DNA of 64,000 nucleotides from Yoonia sp. G8-12 (GTDB lineage Bacteria; Pseudomonadota; Alphaproteobacteria; Rhodobacterales; Rhodobacteraceae), in contig NZ_CP151762.1 in NCBI RefSeq assembly GCF_038443675.1, positions 620,001 to 684,000 of the forward strand, read 5' to 3'. Below are positions 43,834 to 52,481 of the stretch, in pieces. Both the position numbers and the translations under genes were made by a program. The notes under the pieces are model-generated. The model was not told where the DNA came from and did not search any database. It was given only the letters and a program-made list of their open reading frames with translations. Every line of letters begins with the position of its first letter. The first letter of the stretch is position 1.

Positions 43834-44163
43834 ATGAAGAGCGTTTCTTTCGTGACCGCAGCTTTGCTTGCCCTTTCTGCGGTCGGGCAATCTGTGGCTC
43901 ATGCACAATCCAATGTGGGCCACTGTCCACCAGGGCTGGCAAAGAAAAACCCTCCTTGTGTCCCACCCGGTCAAGTCGGGAAAAATTACCGTGTTGGCGA
44001 AAGATATGCCGAAGATGGATATTGGGACGATGAGTATCGCAGGCGATATGATTTGCCTCGGTTGCCGCGTGGCGAAAGTTATTATCGCATAGGCGACAGC
44101 TTTCTGCGCGTTGATGATGAAACGCGCCTCATCTTGGAATTGATCGAAGTTCTTGCTCAGTAG
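43834..44163 (+). CDS. Small exported protein, RcnB/CigR-like
   Basis: 109 residues with a Sec signal (MKSVSFVTAALLALSAVGQS, cleavage near AHA-QS). The mature part begins CPPGLAKKNPPCVPPGQ, a Pro/Cys-rich motif common in roseobacter periplasmic RcnB- or CigR-like proteins, and ends with a folded segment (YYRIGDSFLRVDDETRLILE). GGAGA precedes the ATG. Function not established; RcnB proteins bind metal in other bacteria. Confidence 0.7.
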   Translation: MKSVSFVTAALLALSAVGQSVAHAQSNVGHCPPGLAKKNPPCVPPGQVGKNYRVGERYAEDGYWDDEYRRRYDLPRLPRGESYYRIGDSFLRVDDETRLILELIEVLAQ

Positions 44164-44425
44164 GCAGGCGAAACGGTGCGCTGATTGCGCCTTGGCGGCC
44201 GATTTGGGCTTTGAGAGGGCTTTGGCTGCGCCGGACACCAACGTCCGGTTTAGGGCAGTGGGCATAGTCCGTCATAAATGGTGGCAAAGGACATCCGGTC
44301 ACAAATGATCGGTGCACTTACCGTAATAATATCTGGACGGGTTCGAAAGACGTTTGCCGCTTTAGGTACCTAACGAATTCCGGTACTAAAAAATCACATT
44401 ACGGCAACAAGAGAGAGTTCAATAA

Positions 44426-44797
44426 ATGCGCCCGATTTTAAGCTCTGATGCGATCCACCCTGCCATTGGCGAAACAGTCAGCACCTATCATAGCAACGTT
44501 GTGCAAGAGGTTATCCAAGCGGCAGCTGCGAACGATGTTGTCGTCGTTGGCATGAAACAAAACCCTTTTGTCAAAAAGGCGCGTAAAACCCTGCAGCAGG
44601 CAGGCGTGCAATTCACCTATCTGGAATATGGCAGCTACACTTCACAGTGGCACAAACGACTGGCCCTCAAGATGTGGTCTGGCTGGGCAACCTTCCCGAT
44701 GATTTTCGTGGATCAAACGCTTATTGGTGGCAGTGATGAATTACAGGCGCTTCTCAAAAACCCCGATGAGAATTTGAAGTCGTTGTCGCGCGTTTGA
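44426..44797 (+). CDS. Glutaredoxin-fold protein lacking active-site cysteines
   Basis: 123 residues of glutaredoxin fold: strand-helix unit VVVVGMKQNPFVKKARKTLQ, the cis-Pro loop FPMIFVDQTLIGGSDE and a C-terminal helix. The CxxC position reads N46-P47-F48-V49, with no cysteine anywhere in the protein. It cannot do thiol-disulfide exchange or ligate a Fe-S cluster by that motif. Possibly a protein-interaction or ligand-binding relative. GAGAGAG is the ribosome-binding site. Confidence 0.85.
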   Translation: MRPILSSDAIHPAIGETVSTYHSNVVQEVIQAAAANDVVVVGMKQNPFVKKARKTLQQAGVQFTYLEYGSYTSQWHKRLALKMWSGWATFPMIFVDQTLIGGSDELQALLKNPDENLKSLSRV

Positions 44798-45004
44798 TTA
44801 TTGGACGGCATTTCTGTGCTGATTTCCCGTATGGCGATCCCGCCAGGGCCTAGGCCTTACAAAAACGCTGCCGAGCCGATAGCCCAACCTGATATAAGGG
44901 GTAACTGCCTTTCACAGCAGTGTATGCAGGGCCAGCTGCGTGTGATCGACAGAGGGATCATCATGCTTTAGGTCTTGTGAAAACCGCCAGATCTGGAAGC
45001 AAAC

Positions 45005-45484
45005 TTGATAGAAACAATATACTACGGATTTTTGATCGGCATAGGCGCAACCTTGGCGATGGACGCGTGGGCGGTCATCCAAAACCGCGTGTGGCGGACA
45101 CCCATGCCCAATTGGGCCATGCCGGGGCGCTGGTTTGCCCATCTGTTCAAAGGAAAATTTTTTCACGAGGATATCGGACAGACCGCGCAAGTTTCCGGTG
45201 AACTGGTCTTGGGTTGGCTGTTTCACTATGGCGTTGGTGTGCTGTACGGGATTGTTTTCTTGCTTCTGGTCGGACCGGAGTGGCTGACCGAACCTGACTT
45301 TTTGTCCGCCTGGGTATTTGCGATCGCGACCATTATGGCCGGGTGGTTTATCCTCCAACCGGGCATGGGCCTTGGCTGGGCGGGCAGCAAAACGCCTGCG
45401 CCTTGGAAGTCCCGTGGCCTCGGGTTAGTCGCCCATACGGCGTTCGGCACCGGAATATGGGCAAGTGGATTATTGATCGGCTAA
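45005..45484 (+). CDS. DUF2938 integral membrane protein
   Basis: 159 residues with four predicted helices, DUF2938-like (LAMDAWAVIQNRVW, LGWLFHYGVGVLYGIVF, PGMGLGWAGSKTPAPW). The TTG start at 45005 is used because it restores the first membrane helix; the first ATG (45059) would remove it. Function unknown. Confidence 0.8.
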   Translation: MIETIYYGFLIGIGATLAMDAWAVIQNRVWRTPMPNWAMPGRWFAHLFKGKFFHEDIGQTAQVSGELVLGWLFHYGVGVLYGIVFLLLVGPEWLTEPDFLSAWVFAIATIMAGWFILQPGMGLGWAGSKTPAPWKSRGLGLVAHTAFGTGIWASGLLIG

Positions 45485-45590
45485 ATTATTCGGTCCGGCA
45501 TCAGACATCCGGGCGGCTTGACCGAAGGCAGCGACGGTCCAAACCAGAACTTCGGTGAGGGCGCAAAACCTGCGACTTGTCCCCTCAGCG

Positions 45591-46655
45591 TCAGGTCAGG
45601 GACCGTTCGAGACAGTTGAGCCAGTTCCCGCGTGCGAGCTTCTCGATCAGCGGGGCGTCGTAGCCATGTGCCGTCATCGCCTGAAACAGGCGGGGGATGC
45701 CTGTCACATCGCCAATGAGATCCGGCAAGACGCAACCATCGAAGTCAGAGCCAAGCCCGACGCGATCCTCTCCTGTTTCGGTGATCAGGTGGTCGAGGTG
45801 ACGCAGCATGACATCCCAGTCGGTGCCCTGATCGGCAGTGCCATCAGCGTTCAAATAGAAGGTGGCGAAGTTGAAACCCACCATGCCGTCGCGCTCTCTG
45901 ATCATGTGAAGCTGCCGGTCAGTCAGGTTGCGCGGGCTATCGCAGAGGGCATGTGCATTTGAATGCGTAGCGACGAGCGGCGCTGTCGAGACGGCTGCCA
46001 CATCATCGAACCCCTTTTCATTCAGGTGCGACAGGTCAATCTGGATCCCAAGTTCATTGCAAAGTCGCACAAGATCGCGTCCCTTGTTCGTCAGACCACC
46101 CCCGATGTCAGGTGTGCCAGGAAAGGCCATGGGCACGCCGTGCCCAAAGATCGTTGGCCGGCTCCAGACCGGACCGAGGGAGCGCAGACCCATCTGGTGA
46201 AACAGATAAAGCGCGTCGAGATCCGGACCAATCGCCTCGGCACCTTCCATGTGCATAACGCCTGCGATCCTGCCCGCAGCCATCGCTTCGCGGATCTCGG
46301 CAACGGAACGGCAAACCCGGAAGTCCTGCGGCGCGACGCGTTCCATCCAGTGCAGAAGCCCCGCCATCGCTAGCACGTCGGGTTGAGCCTGCGTGTGCGT
46401 CATCTGTGGTGGCATCGGAAGGTGATAAGGTGGATCTGCCATAAGTGCCTTGAAGTCGGGCGGAGGACCGCTTGAGGCGGGCGGCACGAAGATCGCGAAG
46501 AGCCCGCCTGCGAAACCAGCGGCCTTCATACGGGCAAGGTCGAGGTGCCCGATGTGACCGTCGCCCAGCCACGTTTCTTCACGCGGGTCGGGTGACTTCC
46601 ACAGCCTGAGGAGGAAATCATTGTGGCCGTCGAAGAACGGGACGGGTACAGTCAT
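45591..46655 (-). CDS. Membrane dipeptidase family (M19)
   Basis: 354 residues of the M19 renal-dipeptidase family. Binuclear zinc ligands: H11 and D13 in DGHNDFLLR, the bridging Glu of VMHMEGAEA, then DLSHLN and VATHSNAHAL. It cleaves dipeptides, including Cys-Gly and D-amino-acid-containing ones. No signal peptide visible. Its start overlaps the ChaC-like gene by four bases, so both act in one pathway, probably glutathione degradation. Confidence 0.93.
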   Translation of the reverse strand: MTVPVPFFDGHNDFLLRLWKSPDPREETWLGDGHIGHLDLARMKAAGFAGGLFAIFVPPASSGPPPDFKALMADPPYHLPMPPQMTHTQAQPDVLAMAGLLHWMERVAPQDFRVCRSVAEIREAMAAGRIAGVMHMEGAEAIGPDLDALYLFHQMGLRSLGPVWSRPTIFGHGVPMAFPGTPDIGGGLTNKGRDLVRLCNELGIQIDLSHLNEKGFDDVAAVSTAPLVATHSNAHALCDSPRNLTDRQLHMIRERDGMVGFNFATFYLNADGTADQGTDWDVMLRHLDHLITETGEDRVGLGSDFDGCVLPDLIGDVTGIPRLFQAMTAHGYDAPLIEKLARGNWLNCLERSLT

Positions 46656-47389
46656 GGGGTCGGCTCCTCGGTCTGTGTGGAAAGCTGGTCATCGACGCTC
46701 TTCAGAAGCGAGACGCAGTCTTCGTCATGGATGCCGAGCGCCGCGAAGTGTTCAACGATGTTTGCCAGATAGTCGCGACTTGATCCAAGGAACCCCGAAC
46801 CGGTCGCGATAAACCGGATCTGGTCGATCCTGCTCAGCTCCCCTTGAATGTCGGGCACGGAATGATCGGCCACGAAAGTCAACGCGCGCACGGGGCCGTC
46901 GTCCAGCATCGCCGTGACGTATCGCGCGTGATAGCCGGGCGCGAGCATCTCGCGGCGAAACAGGATCTCGGTCTCGGAGTCCACGGCGTCGGCCGCGATA
47001 CGGTAAGCCAGACCGTCGCAGCCTGGCCCTTCGTCCAGCGCCGCCATAAGGCCCGGTGCGTCTTCGGTCCCGCGCCCGCCGCGCCACTCCACAAGGATCA
47101 TCCGGCGTGCATGGTCGGCGACACGCGCGCGGCGCACCTCCGCAAACCGTAGGGCAGGGTCCCACATCAGCGAGCCGTAGCCAAAGATCCACAGGTCGCC
47201 GCTGTGCCCCGATAGCGTGGCGCTGCGCAGGGCCTCTCGCTGTGTATCGGTATAGGGCCAGTCGCGATGCGCCTCCATCTGCGGAAATTGTTCTATCACC
47301 CGCTCGACCGAGAAGCTGCGGAAGAACGACGCCTCTGGATCGGCGATCAGGTCGCGCAGTTCGGGATGGCGGGCGAAAGGGTCGGTCAT
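46652..47389 (-). CDS. chaC: ChaC-like glutathione gamma-glutamylcyclotransferase
   Basis: 245 residues with the ChaC signature GYGSLMW at 70-76 and an N-terminal extension of about 65 residues. ChaC cleaves glutathione into 5-oxoproline and Cys-Gly in the cytosol. Start ATG 47389 (MTDPFARHPELRDL). The four-base overlap with the dipeptidase gene means the product Cys-Gly can be split by the next enzyme. A catalytic Glu is expected after the motif but I did not fix its number. Confidence 0.9.
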   Translation of the reverse strand: MTDPFARHPELRDLIADPEASFFRSFSVERVIEQFPQMEAHRDWPYTDTQREALRSATLSGHSGDLWIFGYGSLMWDPALRFAEVRRARVADHARRMILVEWRGGRGTEDAPGLMAALDEGPGCDGLAYRIAADAVDSETEILFRREMLAPGYHARYVTAMLDDGPVRALTFVADHSVPDIQGELSRIDQIRFIATGSGFLGSSRDYLANIVEHFAALGIHDEDCVSLLKSVDDQLSTQTEEPTP

Positions 47390-47798
47390 AATGGACACGG
47401 GCGCGTTCCTCTTTGGCGTCGGGTGTTCGGCGACTCCTGTCCACGCGATGGGGAAGAGTTTCGATAGCATCCTGCGCAAGAGGATCAGAACACGATGAGA
47501 GCCTGCCGTATTATTGCGCGCGCGTCCAGTTCGCTATGCGGATGTTGAACTTCAGACATCCCATGACTGAATGGATGGGCAAGGAATACTTTAGGCTTTG
47601 TTCTTAGTGTGTGTCGGCCATAAGATCGCGACCGAGATCAATTCACATCTTGTTATTCATCGGTTCGCCTACATGCCTGTGATGCATCAGACCGGCTGAA
47701 TCTGTGCAAATTTGCACGATCTATATTCGTTTGTGGATATATCATTTATTTTTGCACGGTTTACCTTGGTGTCAACGTGATTGATCGGAGAACCTCAA
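47390..47798. other. Interval between chaC and pirin
   Basis: About 410 bases, becoming A/T-rich near 47700-47760. Carries the pirin promoter region and the GTGCAAATTTGCAC palindrome. No gene seen. Confidence 0.45.
47704..47717. promoter_or_regulatory. Perfect palindrome upstream of pirin
   Basis: GTGCAAA-TTTGCAC, 14 bases without spacer, 81 bases before the pirin ATG. A second TTTGCAC half lies at 47752-47758, just downstream. Likely regulator-binding site; the regulator is unknown. Confidence 0.5.
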
Positions 47799-48737
47799 AT
47801 GAGCTGGAATCCTACACTTGACCCTGATTGCCCGACCGGCGATTCCGTGGATGCCATTGAAACTGTGATTGTGCCGCGCGCCCGTGATCTGGGGGGCTTT
47901 GAGGTGCGGCGCGCTTTGCCGGCACCCCGTCGTCAGATGGTTGGGCCCTTTATTTTCTTTGACCAGATGGGGCCGGCCGAGTTTGTGACGGGGCAGGGCA
48001 TTGATGTGCGCCCGCACCCGCATATCGGTTTGGCAACGGTGACGTACTTGCACCGCGGTGCGATTCACCATCGTGACAGCCTTGGGACAGACCAATGGAT
48101 TGAACCCGGTGCGGTGAACCTGATGGTTGCGGGGCACGGGATCACCCATTCCGAACGCATGGACGGGGCCGCGCGCCAACAGCCGCAGAGCCTGTTTGGC
48201 ATTCAATCGTGGATCGCCCTTCCCAAAGGGGCCGAAGATCGCGAGGCTGCGTTTATTCATGCCCCCAAAGGCGATTTGCCGATGCTTGAGGGCGAGGGCA
48301 AGCAGGTGCGCCTGATCATGGGCGATGCCTACGGCGAACGCGCGCCGGTCGAGACGCCTTCCGAGATGTTCTATCTTGACGCGGTGCTCGCGCCTTTTGC
48401 CGCCCTGCCGCTGCCTGACAATCACGAAGACCGTGGGGCCTATGTTCTTGAAGGCGAAGTGGAAATTGCCGGTCAGGTTTTCGAAAAAGGCAAAATGGTG
48501 GTCTTCCGCCCTGGTGATCGCGTCAGCATGAAGGCGGGCGCTTGGGGTGCGCGCGTGATGCTGCTGGGTGGGGCGACGATGGAAGGTGATCGTTATATCT
48601 GGTGGAATTTTGTCGCCTCCAGCAAAGAACGGATTGAAGAGGCAAAAGAGGCGTGGCGCGCCGGTGATTGGCAGAATGGCCGCTTCCAACTGCCCCCTGG
48701 GGATGACGCGGAATTTATTCCGCTGCCGGACCGTTAA
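47799..48737 (+). CDS. Pirin family protein
   Basis: 312 residues with two cupin domains. Metal-binding motif RPHPHIGLATVTYL in the N-terminal cupin and HGITHSERM later. Pirins are iron-dependent quercetinase-like proteins; some act in redox sensing or on metabolic enzymes. ATG 47799 follows GGAGAACC. Preceded by a palindrome. Confidence 0.93.
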   Translation: MSWNPTLDPDCPTGDSVDAIETVIVPRARDLGGFEVRRALPAPRRQMVGPFIFFDQMGPAEFVTGQGIDVRPHPHIGLATVTYLHRGAIHHRDSLGTDQWIEPGAVNLMVAGHGITHSERMDGAARQQPQSLFGIQSWIALPKGAEDREAAFIHAPKGDLPMLEGEGKQVRLIMGDAYGERAPVETPSEMFYLDAVLAPFAALPLPDNHEDRGAYVLEGEVEIAGQVFEKGKMVVFRPGDRVSMKAGAWGARVMLLGGATMEGDRYIWWNFVASSKERIEEAKEAWRAGDWQNGRFQLPPGDDAEFIPLPDR

Positions 48738-48808
48738 GGGCGCTTGACGGCGCCCGCCTGCGCACTTAGAAGCAGCGCACGTTCAGCGTATGCTGGACAA
48801 GCAGATGC

Positions 48809-48885
48809 GCGGTTGTAGCTCAGTTGGTTAGAGTACCGGCCTGTCACGCCGGGGGTCGCGGGTTCGAGCCCCGTCAACCGCGCCA
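48809..48885 (+). tRNA. tRNA-Asp (GTC), copy 1
   Basis: 77 bases with CCA encoded. Acceptor GCGGTTG/CAACCGC, loop CTGTCAC with anticodon GTC, discriminator G, T-loop TTCGAGC. Confidence 0.97.
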
Positions 48886-49178
48886 CTGCCTTTCCCTATC
48901 ATAAGCGGGTGACGAAACGGGATTATCCGTGTGCGTCGTTGGTTGGGGGTCTTGCGCGTTAATCCTTTTGTTTTAAAGCTAAAACGCCCGTACAGAACCC
49001 GTGCACTTTGCGTACACACCCTGTGCATACAGTGACGTACATCCATGCGGGTAAACGCGCCGCGCGGCTATAAATCTGAACAATTCGTAAATTCCGATCT
49101 TGCCCTGCAAAAAAGGCCACCATGATGATGATTTGGCGTTGACGCCCCGCGATTGCGCGACTATTCCGCCCCCTACGC

Positions 49179-49255
49179 GCGGTTGTAGCTCAGCTGGTTA
49201 GAGTACCGGCCTGTCACGCCGGGGGTCGCGGGTTCGAGCCCCGTCAACCGCGCCA
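49179..49255 (+). tRNA. tRNA-Asp (GTC), copy 2
   Basis: Identical to copy 1 except one base in the D loop (C at 49194 against T at the matching site in copy 1). About 290 bases downstream in the same orientation. Both would receive queuosine by Tgt. Confidence 0.97.
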
Positions 49256-49282
49256 TTTTCTCCCTTTGGTCAATCTGAAACG

Positions 49283-49310
49283 AAAAACCCCCACCCGAAT
49301 GGGCAGGGGT
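49283..49310 (-). terminator. Terminator of PQQ sugar dehydrogenase gene
   Basis: On the minus strand ACCCCTGCCC-ATTC-GGGTGGGGG is followed by TTTTT. Forty bases after the gene's stop. Confidence 0.75.
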
Positions 49311-49351
49311 CTTGTGAAGTCGCACTGGAACGTGCCGTATTCATTAGCGCG

Positions 49352-50659
49352 TTACATGTCTTTCGGGGCCAGTCGATAGATTTCGCCGCTATCGACCGCA
49401 GCATAAAGCGCCCCATCGGGTCCTTGGATCAGCGACCGGAACCGGGCTGATGGCATCGGCAAGGTCATTTCCGTAACATCAAACACCGTCAGATCATCCT
49501 CAAGCTCGATCACGTCGATGCGCTGGCCGATGGGCGTGCCGCCAAAGCCGATGCCCATGATGCCGACAAGCATCGCACCGTCCCAGCTGCCCCATTCCTC
49601 ACCGGTCACGAAAGTGGCCGATGACGTGCCCTGTGACCAGCCGTTGTTGGACCAGATCGGCGCCATGGCGTCGGGATAGGTTTCAAAGTCGGTCATTGGC
49701 ATAAAGGCCGCACGTTCAAAGCGGTTCATCCCTTCGCCCTGATTGGGCATGTAGCCGCAATAATCATCGGGGCAATCTTCACGCCCGGCCATGTTGGGCC
49801 GTGGGTCCCAGCCGCCGTTGCCACCGTTTTCCAGCACCGTGATTTCATCTGAATGCCACGGTCCATGCTCTGCGACGATCGGCGTGCCGGTTTCAGGGTG
49901 GAATGCAATACCTTGCACGTTGCGGTGCCCGTAGGTGTAGGTCCGTGGATCAAACCCCTCGGGTGGGCTGTTTTCAGCGGCGGCGTTGCCGTCGCTGTCG
50001 ATCCGCAGAATTTTGCTGCCCATCATGGTGGGGCTTTGCGGGATCTCGCTGTTGTGGTTGTCGCCCGTGGTCACGTAAAGATATCCGTCAGTGGGGCTGA
50101 ACCTGATCCGGCCACCATTGTGCGCGCCCGGCCCACCAAAGGGGTGGTCGCTGGCGGCGGTTTTGTAGGGAATGTCGTCCACGATATCGGTGCGCTCCGA
50201 TACGCCGCTGAAATCATCGGCGACCGTCAGCCGCATGACGCGGTTTGTCTGCGGATCCGACATAGCGGATGCCGAAAAGACGTAAATCTGACGGTTCTCG
50301 GCAAAATCAGGATCGACCGCGACACCGTTCATACCCGCTTGCCCTTCGCAGAACAGATCATCAGCCGTGGCAGGATACCCTTCAGCCTCTGGCATGCCGA
50401 GCAATGGCGTCACGTCGCCTGACGGCATCATGACCGACAGGCCTTCACATTTCTCGGTAAAGAACATCGTCCCGTCATCAAGGAATGCCATGTCCCATGG
50501 ATCGGCAAGACCCTCTAGATGGATGCTTTCCTCAAGATTGGTGGTGTTCATGCCACTTTGCTGCGCGGTGGCGGGTGACACCAGTGCGGTTGTCACGGCG
50601 ATGGCAAGGGCGGCTGACACATATGTGCTGCCGCCGCGTTTGAAATCCAATTTTGTCAT
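49352..50659 (-). CDS. PQQ-dependent aldose sugar dehydrogenase family protein
   Basis: 435 residues with a Sec signal (about 32 residues, ending in SPATAQQ) and a six-bladed beta-propeller of the soluble glucose dehydrogenase/Asd family. Visible blade segments include LADPWDMAFLDDGTMFFTEK, GMNGVAVDPDFAENRQIYVF, and GHRNVQGIAFHPETG. It would oxidise aldoses in the periplasm with PQQ. Cysteines near the middle may form disulfides. Stand-alone gene. Confidence 0.88.
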   Translation of the reverse strand: MTKLDFKRGGSTYVSAALAIAVTTALVSPATAQQSGMNTTNLEESIHLEGLADPWDMAFLDDGTMFFTEKCEGLSVMMPSGDVTPLLGMPEAEGYPATADDLFCEGQAGMNGVAVDPDFAENRQIYVFSASAMSDPQTNRVMRLTVADDFSGVSERTDIVDDIPYKTAASDHPFGGPGAHNGGRIRFSPTDGYLYVTTGDNHNSEIPQSPTMMGSKILRIDSDGNAAAENSPPEGFDPRTYTYGHRNVQGIAFHPETGTPIVAEHGPWHSDEITVLENGGNGGWDPRPNMAGREDCPDDYCGYMPNQGEGMNRFERAAFMPMTDFETYPDAMAPIWSNNGWSQGTSSATFVTGEEWGSWDGAMLVGIMGIGFGGTPIGQRIDVIELEDDLTVFDVTEMTLPMPSARFRSLIQGPDGALYAAVDSGEIYRLAPKDM

Positions 50660-50749
50660 GGTGGTTCCTCCTTGTGATTTGTCATCTCAAGGAACCAACG
50701 TTTTAGGTGCTGAATCGTTGCATCGCGGGCGTCGTTTTTGCGAAAGACG

Positions 50750-52123
50750 TCAGGACGTCATCGCGTGCAGGATGCGTGCCCAGCTTCTGATGCCCTTATG
50801 AAACGACGACAGGTCGAATTTTTCATTCGGGGAATGGAGCCCGTCGTCGTCTTTTCCAAAGCCGATCAGCATCGTGTCCATATCGAGGATTTGCTTGAAG
50901 TGCCCTGCAATCGGAATGGACCCACCGCCACCTGTAAAGGCTGCGGCGTTGGGCCATTCATCCGACAGCGCCTTGCGGGCCTGAGCAAAGGCGGGATGTG
51001 TTGTGGTCATGACCGATGCCGCACTTGCGCCGTGGTCGCTCCAGCTCACTGTGCAGTCGGGGGGCAGCATGTCTTCCACCATCTTGCGGAACGCCTTGCG
51101 GATTTTGTGCGGGTCTTGAGTGCCGACAAGCCGGAAGCTGATTTTGGCGGATGCTTTGGAGGGCAGCACCGTTTTGAAACCATCGCCGGTATAGCCCGAC
51201 CACATGCCATTCACCTCGCAGGTGGGGCGCGACCAGATCATTTCGAGTGGCCTGCGCCCTTTTTCGCCTGCGGGGTCTGACAATCCGACTTCGCCAAGGA
51301 ATTTTTCGTGGTCAAACTTCAGGTCGTCCCATGCGGCGGCAAGCTCGTTTGAAAGCTCGGGCACACCGTCGTAAAAGCCCGGCACGGTGATCCGCCCGTC
51401 ATCGTCGTGCAGCGATGCGATAATCCGTGCCAACACGCGGGCAGGGTTCATGGCGACCCCACCGTAGGAACCCGAATGCAGATCGCGGTTGGGGCCTGTG
51501 ATGGTCAGCCCTTCACCCAGCAGCCCGCGCAGTTGTGTCATGATGGACGGCGTGTTTTCGTCGTAAAGGGAGGTATCCGAGATCAGCGCGATATCGGCGG
51601 TCAACTCGGCGCGGTTCTCTTCCATAAAGGGCGTAAGCGACGGCGATCCTGATTCCTCTTCGCCCTCAAAGAACATCGAAATATTGGCGGGCAGGGTGCC
51701 GTGCACTGCTTTCCACGCACGACAAGCCTCGACGAAGGTCATCAACTGGCCTTTATCATCGGCGGTGCCGCGTCCACGGATCACTTTGCCTTTTGGTGTA
51801 TCTTCGATCTGTGGATCAAAGGGGTCGTTGTCCCAAAGCTCAAGCGGATCAACAGGTTGCACGTCGTAGTGGCCGTAAAAAAGCACATGCGGCCCATTGC
51901 CACCTGTGTGGCCCACAACCATCGGGTGCCCGGGTGTGGGCCGCTTTGTGGCGTCAAACCCGATAGACTGCAGGTCGGCCACCAGCCAGTCGGCTGCCGC
52001 GTCGCAATGCGCTTTATAGGCCGGATCGGTCGAGATGGAGGGGATCCGCAGCAGTTCGAACAAACGCGCGGTCGCTTGGTTCAGGTCGGCGTCGATACGG
52101 GCGAGGACGGGATCAAGGGTCAT
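50750..52123 (-). CDS. M20 family metallopeptidase
   Basis: 457 residues. Zinc ligands and catalytic motifs: FYGHYDVQP (His/Asp), GRGTADDKGQ, FEGEEESGSP, and a C-terminal GGSIPIAG. The dimerisation domain is present. Such enzymes act on dipeptides or acylated amino acids in the cytosol. Start at ATG 52123; a TTG seven codons earlier is possible but unneeded. Confidence 0.93.
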   Translation of the reverse strand: MTLDPVLARIDADLNQATARLFELLRIPSISTDPAYKAHCDAAADWLVADLQSIGFDATKRPTPGHPMVVGHTGGNGPHVLFYGHYDVQPVDPLELWDNDPFDPQIEDTPKGKVIRGRGTADDKGQLMTFVEACRAWKAVHGTLPANISMFFEGEEESGSPSLTPFMEENRAELTADIALISDTSLYDENTPSIMTQLRGLLGEGLTITGPNRDLHSGSYGGVAMNPARVLARIIASLHDDDGRITVPGFYDGVPELSNELAAAWDDLKFDHEKFLGEVGLSDPAGEKGRRPLEMIWSRPTCEVNGMWSGYTGDGFKTVLPSKASAKISFRLVGTQDPHKIRKAFRKMVEDMLPPDCTVSWSDHGASAASVMTTTHPAFAQARKALSDEWPNAAAFTGGGGSIPIAGHFKQILDMDTMLIGFGKDDDGLHSPNEKFDLSSFHKGIRSWARILHAMTS

Positions 52124-52481
52124 GTCGGTTGCCTTTTTATTCAAGTGTTTATCAGCTTTAGTTCATCTATTTTATATGCGCGTCAACTGCATGCGAGGTT
52201 GAACTTTCGTTGGTTGCATATAGGCTAGTCTGGTCCCCGGCAAGCGGCGGAGTGCCGTGGTTTCAGAGCCGATCGTACCTGCGTATCCAAGAGAATTCAG
52301 GAAGTTGCCAAAGTTTGATGCAGATCAATGAACCCAAGGGCGGCTTTGTCCCAGATTGGGTGCAACGGGGGTGACACTTTGTAACGGCTTGTCCGACGCG
52401 CTTGTGCCCTATATGACGCTTAGAACGATTCAAAAACCGCTCAAAGAAGTGGCTTTTGTTCCGACAAAGAGGACGAAAGAC
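52124..52481. other. Interval between M20 peptidase and hemA
   Basis: About 360 bases. Holds the FnrL box at 52315-52328 and, presumably, the hemA promoter. No coding region seen; the open frame into hemA from 52356 lacks the family N-terminus. Confidence 0.5.
52315..52328. promoter_or_regulatory. FnrL box upstream of hemA
   Basis: TTGAT-GCAG-ATCAA, a perfect FNR/FnrL palindrome, 153 bases before the hemA GTG. In Rhodobacter, FnrL activates hemA under low oxygen. Confidence 0.75.

Noticed and set aside
47772..48689. Minus-strand open frame of 305 codons
   Set aside because: Antisense to the pirin gene.
48809..49255. tRNA-Asp pair as an att site of an integrated element
   Set aside because: No integrase, no partial tRNA duplicate (both copies are full length), and only 290 bases between them.
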